A stretch of DNA of 64,000 bases from Nocardioides kongjuensis. GTDB taxonomy: Bacteria > Actinomycetota > Actinomycetes > Propionibacteriales > Nocardioidaceae. Numbering within the stretch: position 1 is the stretch's first letter; every line of letters starts with the position of its first letter. This document shows, piece after piece, positions 57,822 to 64,000 of this stretch. A program made the translations under genes and the position numbers. The stretch covers positions 5,025,001 through 5,089,000 of the forward strand of contig NZ_JACCBF010000001.1 in NCBI RefSeq assembly GCF_013409625.1, read 5' to 3'. The notes beneath the pieces are model-generated. The model was not told the origin of the DNA. It searched no databases and saw only the letters and a list, made by a program, of their open reading frames with translations.

Positions 57822-58436
57822 ATGCCGCGCTATGTCGATCCCGAGCAGCGGAAGAACGACATCATCGATGCCACCTTCGAGGCCATAGCTGAAGGTGGAT
57901 TCCCTCAGCTGACGGTGCGCTCTCTCGCCAAGCGGCTGGGTGGCTCGAGCACGTTGGTCACCCACTACTTCCCCAACCGCGACGCGTTGCTGTCGGCGAT
58001 GACCGACCGCGTCCTCAGCGACGCGGAGTCAAAGAGCGCCGAGCTCTTGGAGATCGCCGATCCGCACGACCGGCTCCACGCGGTCCTCGAGTGGTTCCTG
58101 CCCAACACGCCCGAGTCCCTGATGGTCGAGCGCGTCCGCGTCGTCCTCGTGGCGCACATCGCGACCGAACCGGTCGTCGCTGACATGTCCGCTCGCATGG
58201 AACCCGGGATGCGTGGCCTCATGCGGCAGGCGTTGGCGGAGTTCGTGGACCCGGCCGAGCTCGAGGGCATGGTCGATCTCCTCCGCGCCTGGACCAGCGG
58301 CGTCGTCCTGTCGGCCGTCGAGCATCCAGACCTCTGGACACCGGAACGACAGGCAGCGGCGCTGGACCGGTTCCTGTCGTCGTTCGAGCTCCCGCTCTCG
58401 CGGTCAGCTGCGGGAGCTCCTGCAGTCAACCGCTGA
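57822..58436 (+). CDS. TetR-family regulator of the island catabolic genes
   Basis: A 204-residue regulator. The HTH lies around residues 10-55 (DIIDATFEAIAEGGFPQLTV and SLAKRLGGSSTLVTHYFPNR). The remaining helices form the ligand domain. A GAAGGAGG ribosome site precedes ATG 57822. Shared operator half-sites at its own promoter, the oxidase/dehydrogenase promoter and the transporter promoter make it the likely regulator of the block. Confidence 0.88.
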   Translation: MPRYVDPEQRKNDIIDATFEAIAEGGFPQLTVRSLAKRLGGSSTLVTHYFPNRDALLSAMTDRVLSDAESKSAELLEIADPHDRLHAVLEWFLPNTPESLMVERVRVVLVAHIATEPVVADMSARMEPGMRGLMRQALAEFVDPAELEGMVDLLRAWTSGVVLSAVEHPDLWTPERQAAALDRFLSSFELPLSRSAAGAPAVNR

Positions 58437-58495
58437 CCAAGTCCCGCGGCCTCCTAGGTCGCCCCTCTCCCTACTTCGTCCCAAGGAGCGTCCTC

Positions 58496-60214
58496 ATGAC
58501 GTTCGAGATACTCGAACACGTCACCGCGGCAGAGCCCGTCGCGCGGGCCGAGCAGAGCATGGTCCGCATGCGCGACGGTGTTCGGCTCGCGACCGACGTC
58601 TACCTGCCTCCGGTGCCGGGCCGTCACGGCGTGGTCTTGATCCGCGGTCCGTACGACAAGAACAGCCGCTACCAAGGGTTGGCGGACATGGCCGAGGTGT
58701 TCAACGATCGTGGACTGGTCCTCGTCGCCCAGGACGTCCGGGGCAAGTTCCGTTCCGAGGGCGTCACGCACCCGTACGTGTCGGACGTCGCGGACGCCTA
58801 CGACACCCTGGACTGGATCATCGGCCAGTCGTGGAGCAACGGCAGTGTCGGTCTCGTCGGCGTGTCCTATCTAGGTTTCACGGTCTGGGCAGGCATTGCC
58901 TCGGGTCACCCGGCGGTCAAGGGCGCGGTGCCCCAGGGAACCGGCGTCAACATGGCTCGCCACCACCTCGGCAGCCCCTGGCGACAGGACCCGGCCCCGC
59001 TCCTCGGAGCGGACGACCTGCTGCAGATCTGGGCGGACAACGACATCCGCTACCTCTCGATCGACTACACCCGTGCACCGCTCATCGACACCTTCGAAGA
59101 GGCTGCGCGCTCGATCGGCGCCCGGCCTCCTGCCCTGGACGACTACTTCCGGCGGGTCCGGACCGGCGACGTCTTCAACCCGTACGGCGACCGCCACCCC
59201 TACTGGACCACCAACGTGCCGGTGCTCCACTGGAGCAACTGGTTCGATCCCGGTCTCGGTCCCGAGGGACTTCACGACTTCCGCTACTTCCGAGGTGCAG
59301 GCGGTCGCCGCGGTCTGCACTACCTCCGCGCCGAGTCGGCGGACCACGGCGGCGTACGGCTCGAGGACATTCCCTACGCAGACCAGCAGCACCCGTGGGT
59401 GAACGATGCCGAGCACACGCAAGTCCAGTACCGGCAGGCGATCGATGCGGCGGACTTCCTGCTACCGCTGCTGACGGGGCGGGGCTCGCTTCCGTCGCCG
59501 TCGCAGCGCGTCAGGTGGCACACCGGCCACGCCGGATGGCGCACGGCGGAGGACTGGCCTCCGGCCGGCGTCGTGCATCGGAATCTGTTCCTGTCGGCAG
59601 CGGACAGCGCCCTCGACGGGTCGGAGGGCGGTGCACTCTCGCATCATCCGGACACCGAACGCGCGACGGTCTCGTGGGAGCACGATCCGGCGAGCCCAGT
59701 TCCTTCCTCGGTCACGCACGATGAGTAGTGGACGTTCCTCGCCTCCTACCCTGACGAGCGCGACTTCGGTAGCCGGTCTGACGTCGTGACCTTCACCTCC
59801 GAGCCGACTCCGACAGCCCTCGACATCGCTGGCAATGCAGTGCTCAACGTTCGTGCCGCGACGAGCGGTCCGTCCATGCATCTCTTCGCCAAGCTCCTTG
59901 ATGTCGCGCCTGACGGATCGGCCCGACCCGTCTCGCATGGCCGGACGTTGCTGGAGCGGCCTGACCTGGAGGATCTCATTTCCTTCGAGCTCGACGCCGT
60001 CGCCTATCGGGTGCGCCCGGGCCACCGACTCCGGCTCCACCTCGCATCCAGTGACTATCCGCTCTGGGTTCGACACCCGGGCACGGATGAGAACCCTTGG
60101 CACGCCGAACTCTTCGAGGTGAACCATCAGGGGCTCCTCCTCGGCGGCCTCGACGCGAGTCACCTCCGGCTTCCGATCTACCCAGACTCAGGGGACGAGG
60201 GTCTGCGCCTGTGA
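58496..60214 (+). pseudogene. CocE/NonD-family hydrolase interrupted by an in-frame amber codon
   Basis: A frame of 410 codons from ATG 58496 ends at TAG 59726-59728, but the same frame continues without another stop to TGA 60214 with the rest of the protein. The first part has MRDGVRLATDVYLP, VAQDVRGKFRSEGV and GVSYLGF (Ser124); the second part has the jelly-roll end SGPSMHLFAKLLDVAPDGSARP and YRVRPGHRLRLHLAS. The full 572 positions match the intact paralogue at 46975. A single substitution, for example from CAG or GAG, would explain it. The truncated protein lacks most of its C-terminal domain. Confidence 0.85.
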
Positions 60215-60713
60215 TGGCTCCACTGTCCATGGCCGAGGAACTGGCGAAGTGTTGACTCGCGGCGCTTGTCAATCACGAGACCAGTCTCGCGGAGCAGCCT
60301 TCGGCAGCTAGCCCAAGTGCCCCCGGGGCGGCAAGGCAGTCACGATGTTCCTTGGCTCGACATGAACTCCTGGGTCATGTGGCCGGTGGTGTTGACCATC
60401 TGGCAGTCCCGTGTGCTGCCCAGCATTGTCGCTTGTTCGGCAATGAGCCCTTCGGGAATCGACTGTCGGGCTTGTTGGGCGCAACGAATGCACCCTCACC
60501 AGCTTGGACAAGCTCCAGCAGCTCGGCGCGCTGACGACGTGCTTGGTGAGTCTCGGTCGACGAGTCCCTGCTTCCGCGGCGGACGTTGATGGGCTCCGCG
60601 GCGTCTACAACGCTTACCCCCGGCGTACCCCGCGGATGCAATCCGTGCGGTTCCATGCGTTGAATCCACGCCTGCACAGGCGTGAAACCGGCCAACCGAT
60701 GGGCAGGAAGCCA
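60215..60713. other. Right end of the island, no supported gene
   Basis: About 500 bases. The only notable item is a 21-base segment at 60611-60631 identical to 39571-39591 at the left end, where it encodes the GYAGGK part of the integrase C-terminus. On the minus strand here it reads SAGYAGGKR in a frame without other integrase motifs, so it may be a remnant of a related integrase or an arm-type site. Confidence 0.5.
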
Positions 60714-60759
60714 TTCGCAATGAGAAGGTCAGGGGTTCGAATCCCCTCACCTCCACCAG
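60714..60759 (+). repeat. Right attachment site (attR), 3' half of tRNA-Ala
   Basis: Identical over 46 bases to 39422-39467. It begins in the anticodon loop, so it is not a functional tRNA gene, only the displaced 3' part left at the far junction of the island. Confidence 0.92.
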
Positions 60760-60762
60760 GCT

Positions 60763-60809
60763 GAGCGTGGGCACCGTCCTCAAATCGAGGAGGACGAGTG
60801 CCCACGCTC
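60763..60809. terminator. Hairpin just after the displaced tRNA 3' part
   Basis: Outer arms GAGCGTGGGCAC (60763-60774) and GTGCCCACGCTC (60798-60809) and inner arms GTCCTC/GAGGAC pair. It lies 3 bases after the repeat, as a tRNA terminator would, so it was probably the terminator of tRNA-Ala before the island inserted. Confidence 0.7.
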
Positions 60810-60905
60810 CATTTATTCTCCAAGTATCCAGCCATGAGCGGTGCCCGGTCGGGGCGCCTCGGTCCGTCTCGAACCCGCGTGGCGGGTCTGGCGCACCTGA
60901 GGTGC

Positions 60906-61187
60906 ATGACCCTTCGCCTCACTGAACCCTCTCCAGTTCCCACCGAGGGCACGGTCGCTGGTGCGCCGGCCGCCCGACCTGCCATCGATGCGGTGGTCAC
61001 GCTCACCGAGCTCTGTGACCACCTCCACGTCCCCGCGCAGACCATCTACGACCTGCGCTGCCAGGGCCGTGGACCGCGCGGCTTCCGGGTCGGCCGCGAG
61101 CTCCGGTTCCGTGCCAGCGAGATCGAGGCATGGCTGACCCGGATGGAGCAGGACGACGCGCGTCGTCACGACCCGGGGGCAGGCTGA
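60906..61187 (+). CDS. Helix-turn-helix excisionase-like protein
   Basis: A 93-residue protein: TLTELCDHLHVPAQTIYDLR is the HTH_17 helix-turn-helix, and CQGRGPRGFRVGRELRFRAS and EIEAWLTRME complete the winged region. Its stop shares a base with the integrase ATG (TGATG), the classic xis-int arrangement. An upstream in-frame ATG at 60798 overlaps the hairpin and is less likely. Confidence 0.82.
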   Translation: MTLRLTEPSPVPTEGTVAGAPAARPAIDAVVTLTELCDHLHVPAQTIYDLRCQGRGPRGFRVGRELRFRASEIEAWLTRMEQDDARRHDPGAG

Positions 61188-62473
61188 TGCCCGGGCGCCC
61201 CCGGACTCCCGTTGGCGCCTTCGGCGTTGTCAACGTGCGCCGTACCGGACGGCTGACCAAGGCCGAGACCCGGATCCGGGATGCCGACGGTCGGGTACGT
61301 CGCGTCACGGCCTCGGCCCCATCGGCGGCCGCCGCTCGCCAACGCCTGCACGACAAGCTCCGGACGCGGCCCGCCTTCGGTCGCGGCGGCACGCTGTCGG
61401 CCGACAGCCCGTTCCCCTCGCTCGTCGCGCTGTGGCTCGAGGACCTCGACCTGCAGGACCTCGCCGAGGGCACCAAGGAGAGCTACCGCGACCTCCTCCG
61501 GCTCCACGTGCTGCCTGCTTTCGAGAATTTCATGCTCGGCGAGATCACGACCGGCCGCGTCGAGTCCTTCCTCAAGTCCCAGCTCGCGTTGTCCTACTCG
61601 CGAGCGATGCACTCGCGCTCGATCCTGAACCTGCTGTTCGGCTTCGCGCTTCGCAACGACGCGCTTGCCCGCAACCCGGTCGAGGGCACCTCCCAGCTGC
61701 GCAAGCCCAAGAACACCCCGCAGGCACTCACGCTGGAGCAGGTCGCGGCGATCCGGAAGGCCGCCGCCGAATGGCGTACTGCCCCGGGCCTGCCGGGACC
61801 GAAGAGCGACGGCCAGGTCCGCGATCTGATCGAGCTCCTGCTCGGCACCGGGATGCGACCGGGGGAGGCGTTGGCGCTGCGGCCCTGCGACGTCAGGGAC
61901 ACCGAGCAGGGCATGGTCGTGCGCGTGACCGGCACGGTCGTGTTTCGCAAGGCGACCGGCCTGATCCGGCAGACCCACCCGAAGACGGCGAGCTCAGTGC
62001 GCGACATCCCGGTGCCTGAGTTCGCAGCCGTCGTGATCCGTCGCCGGATGAGGACCCTGCGCCCGGACGAGGGCGAGCGCACCATCTTCGCCAACCGCAC
62101 GGGCGGCGTGCTCAATCCCTACAACGTGCGGCGCACCTTCCGCGAGATGGTCGAGCTCGCCGGCCTCGGCGACACCGGCATCAGCCTGCGCTGGTACCGG
62201 CGTACGGCCGCCACCGTGATCGCCCGCGGCCTCGGCACCGACGCCGCTGCCACCTTCCTGGGCCACACCTCGAGCGCCATCACCGAAGGCCACTACATCG
62301 AGCCCGACCCGACCACCGATCACGCCCCCGCGGCACATCTGGAACGCGCCCTGCGGCCCACCGCTCCCGTTCCAGACGCACTGGACAGCTCAGGCTGCTT
62401 CGGTGAGCAGCTCGAGCTCGAGGCGCTCTTCGACGTCGAGGACGAGGCCGAGGGCGGCGATGCGGACGCCTGA
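61187..62473 (+). CDS. int: Second tyrosine recombinase / integrase
   Basis: A 428-residue integrase, not closely similar to the one at 39552. Core-binding region EGTKESYRDLLRLHVLPAFENF; catalytic Arg in LLGTGMRPGEALAL; Lys in HPKTASSVRDIPV; LGHTSSAITEGHYIEP with the His and nucleophile Tyr. The box II position that is usually HxxRRT reads RWYRRT, so the first His appears replaced by Arg. The acidic C-terminal tail (FGEQLELEALFDVEDEAEGG) is unusual. It reads away from the attachment site. Confidence 0.87.
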   Translation: MPGRPRTPVGAFGVVNVRRTGRLTKAETRIRDADGRVRRVTASAPSAAAARQRLHDKLRTRPAFGRGGTLSADSPFPSLVALWLEDLDLQDLAEGTKESYRDLLRLHVLPAFENFMLGEITTGRVESFLKSQLALSYSRAMHSRSILNLLFGFALRNDALARNPVEGTSQLRKPKNTPQALTLEQVAAIRKAAAEWRTAPGLPGPKSDGQVRDLIELLLGTGMRPGEALALRPCDVRDTEQGMVVRVTGTVVFRKATGLIRQTHPKTASSVRDIPVPEFAAVVIRRRMRTLRPDEGERTIFANRTGGVLNPYNVRRTFREMVELAGLGDTGISLRWYRRTAATVIARGLGTDAAATFLGHTSSAITEGHYIEPDPTTDHAPAAHLERALRPTAPVPDALDSSGCFGEQLELEALFDVEDEAEGGDADA

Positions 62474-62734
62474 CTGCGAACGGCCGGACAGTGCTGGTCG
62501 TCTCGTGTTGTCATCGGTCGTCTCGGAGCGCCTCGTCGGCGGAGATCTTCTGCTTGACAGGCGGGTTCGCGCGGGCGGACGGTGGTGGCGTGTCTTCTCG
62601 GGTTCGGTGCTCCGTGTCGCTCTGGTGGTCACTCGACGGCCGCAGGCGACGACGGCTCCGGTGAGTCAACGGCACCGCACAATGACGGTGCCGGACGGTG
62701 TCCGGCACCGCGCCGGGCGCGGGGCCGGCCTCGG

Positions 62735-64000
62735 TCAGATGCCGATCCCGAGGTTTCCCGCGGACGGCGAGGGGCGCAGCGTCGGGGGAGGAAGCGGGCG
62801 GTTGCCACGCCCGGCGGTGTTGGGGCCGTAGCGATCGATGTCGTTGATCGCTCGGGTGCGTGCGTGGGCGGGGCCGAGATCGGCGCGGTCGCGGTCGAAG
62901 ACGTCGGTCCATTGGCGGCGGGCGTCCTCGACGGAGTCGGCGACGAGGTGGGCGGTGTTGGTGTCGCGGCCGCGGGTCATGGCGACGTACGCCGCTGCTG
63001 CGCCGGTGGTGTCGGTGATCGCGACGTGAGCGGTGGCGACCGTGTCGCCCTGGGCGCCATGGACGGTGGTGGCGTAGGCCAGTTCGACGAAGCGACTGGC
63101 GTACGGCGCCGGCACGACTCGGTCCTGCCCTGCTCCGCAACGGCCGCCGCCGGTTGGCGTCAGTGTCAGGCTGCCATCGTCGCCGATCCCGGCGACCGTC
63201 CACGTTTGCCGGTTCGCGACCCGGAGGTTGGGGTCGTTGCGTCGGGTGGCGACGCGGTCGCCGATTCCGATGACCTCGCCGGTCACGGTCGTCACGCCCC
63301 CGCGCCACGGCAATAGATCGGAGTCGTCGCTCGTGTCGATCTTCGAACGGGTCCTTGCGGGGTGGTCGCGGATGGCAGCGTTGAGGTCGGTGACGTGGTC
63401 GCGTCGGTCGGCCACCACGAGCTCGCCGCGGGCTCCGACATCGGCGAGGGCGGCGGTGCGTTCGACCTCGCTGGGATGGATGACCACCTGCCCACGACGG
63501 AGGAGTTCGTCGAACACGGCACCGGGGTCGTCGCCGGTGCGCATCCGGATCGTGAGGACGCCGTACTCGGGGTCGGCGAACCGGTGGATGTTGTCGAGCG
63601 TGACGACTGCGGTGGGATGCGCCCAGGCGACGGCGTGGTCGAGCACGCCGCCACGGCCGACGGCGGGGAGCTGGTGGCGGTCGCCGACGAATGCGATCCG
63701 CGCCCCGTTCTCGTCGGCGAGGGTGAGCAGTGCGGTGGCAGTGTCCTGGTCGAGCATCCCGGCTTCGTCGACGAGCAGCAGGTCGCCGTACTCGAGCAGT
63801 GCCCCATGGGCGCTCGAGGCGGCGGGGGAGGTGGTGGGTTCGCGCGTCCAGTGGCCGTCGGCGTCCCATCGCCAGCCGTGTTGGTGGATCAGCCAGGCAG
63901 CAGAATGCCCGTCGGCGCCGGTCTCTGCGGCGGCGACCTGCGCCGCCTTCAACGTGGGGGTGACGACGAGCAACCGGTGACCGCGCTCGCCGAGTAGCCG
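62735..64000 (-). CDS. MobF/TraA-type conjugative relaxase-helicase, C-terminal part (cut by window edge)
   Basis: The last 421 residues of a large protein whose N-terminus lies beyond the window. Helicase motifs in order: VVTPTLKAAQVA, Walker B LLLVDEAGMLD, VGDRHQLPAVGRGG, VELAYATTVHGAQGDT (motif V) and YVAMTRGRDTNTAHLV (motif VI), as in the RecD-like helicase of TraA/TrwC relaxases. The Walker A and relaxase domains would be upstream. It indicates a conjugative or mobilisable element on the right side of the second attachment site. Confidence 0.87.
   Translation of the reverse strand, partial: RLLGERGHRLLVVTPTLKAAQVAAAETGADGHSAAWLIHQHGWRWDADGHWTREPTTSPAASSAHGALLEYGDLLLVDEAGMLDQDTATALLTLADENGARIAFVGDRHQLPAVGRGGVLDHAVAWAHPTAVVTLDNIHRFADPEYGVLTIRMRTGDDPGAVFDELLRRGQVVIHPSEVERTAALADVGARGELVVADRRDHVTDLNAAIRDHPARTRSKIDTSDDSDLLPWRGGVTTVTGEVIGIGDRVATRRNDPNLRVANRQTWTVAGIGDDGSLTLTPTGGGRCGAGQDRVVPAPYASRFVELAYATTVHGAQGDTVATAHVAITDTTGAAAAYVAMTRGRDTNTAHLVADSVEDARRQWTDVFDRDRADLGPAHARTRAINDIDRYGPNTAGRGNRPLPPPTLRPSPSAGNLGIGI

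Larger units (their letters stand above)
39422..60759. mobile_element. Integrated genomic island in tRNA-Ala (about 21.3 kb)
   Basis: The island is bounded by identical 46-bp direct repeats that match the 3' half of tRNA-Ala(CGC). A tyrosine integrase and an HTH/Xis-like gene sit inside the left end, as expected for tRNA-targeted elements. Cargo is a catabolic and transport block (44.0-60.2 kb). No relaxase or type IV secretion gene was seen inside, so it would move passively or by mobilisation. Two cargo or accessory genes are broken, which suggests some age. Confidence 0.88.

Noticed and set aside
60714..60759. A second tRNA-Ala gene
   Set aside because: The 5' half, including acceptor and D-arm, is missing; only the attachment-site duplication is present.

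Overview
The window is high-GC DNA from an actinobacterium. Support comes from a WhiB regulator, an LPxTG-anchored protein, an LCP-family enzyme, a SepX/GlpR-like divisome protein, several apparently leaderless genes and very dense coding. The gene set would suit Nocardioides or a relative, but genus is inference. There is no rRNA, CRISPR array or recognisable insertion sequence. The two intact tRNA genes are tRNA-Arg(CCU) and tRNA-Ala(CGC).

Region 1 (1-6.2 kb) holds a cut-off secreted protein, an LPxTG protein and a small catabolic module. The module is a TetR regulator divergent from an APC permease, a YtcJ-type amidohydrolase and a NylB/beta-lactamase-like hydrolase, with overlapping starts and stops and a candidate palindromic operator.

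Region 2 (6.2-23.5 kb) is the most interesting chromosomal block. One + strand run encodes an acetoacetate-decarboxylase-like protein without the catalytic lysine, then all six components of a four-component diiron monooxygenase of the toluene-4-monooxygenase/alkene monooxygenase type. The order is alpha, gamma, effector, beta, reductase, Rieske. A 4-oxalocrotonate-tautomerase-like protein follows, then PxpA/LamB, a free biotin carrier, a biotin carboxylase, PxpB/KipI and PxpC/KipA. The last five look like a split, urea-carboxylase-like, biotin-dependent amide or lactam carboxylase plus its hydrolase. A second PxpB/PxpC pair, a PucR-type regulator, an SRPBCC protein, an NCS1 permease, a succinate-semialdehyde-dehydrogenase-like enzyme and a WhiB protein follow. 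My inference is uptake, oxygenation and ATP-dependent opening of a small cyclic amide or N-heterocycle, ending in a semialdehyde.

Region 3 (23.5-39.5 kb) is mostly housekeeping: a DUF2306-like membrane protein, a cupin, a sugar isomerase broken by two frameshifts, tRNA-Arg, LCP protein, MscL, SAF protein, FmdB zinc ribbon with a CIRCE-like site upstream, penicillin acylase, 5-formyl-THF cyclo-ligase, UTP-glucose-1-phosphate uridylyltransferase, MoeA, MoaC, MogA, a RimJ-like acetyltransferase, SepX/GlpR and tRNA-Ala.

Region 4 (39.4-60.8 kb) is an integrated genomic island in tRNA-Ala(CGC). It is bounded by a 46-bp direct repeat (39422-39467 and 60714-60759). A tyrosine integrase and an HTH/Xis-like gene sit at the left end, followed by small hypothetical and regulatory genes. 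The cargo is a FAD oxidase, aldehyde dehydrogenase, CocE-type hydrolase, amidase, a five-gene oligopeptide-type ABC transporter, MaoC-like protein, acyl-CoA ligase, TetR regulator and a CocE gene interrupted by an amber codon. A shared operator half-site (TGTTGTAC) occurs at three promoters and suggests one regulon under the TetR protein. Two island genes carry single inactivating changes.

Region 5 (60.8-64 kb) starts directly after the second repeat with another xis-int pair and the C-terminal part of a MobF/TraA-type relaxase-helicase cut by the window end. This suggests a second integrative element in tandem at the same tRNA gene.
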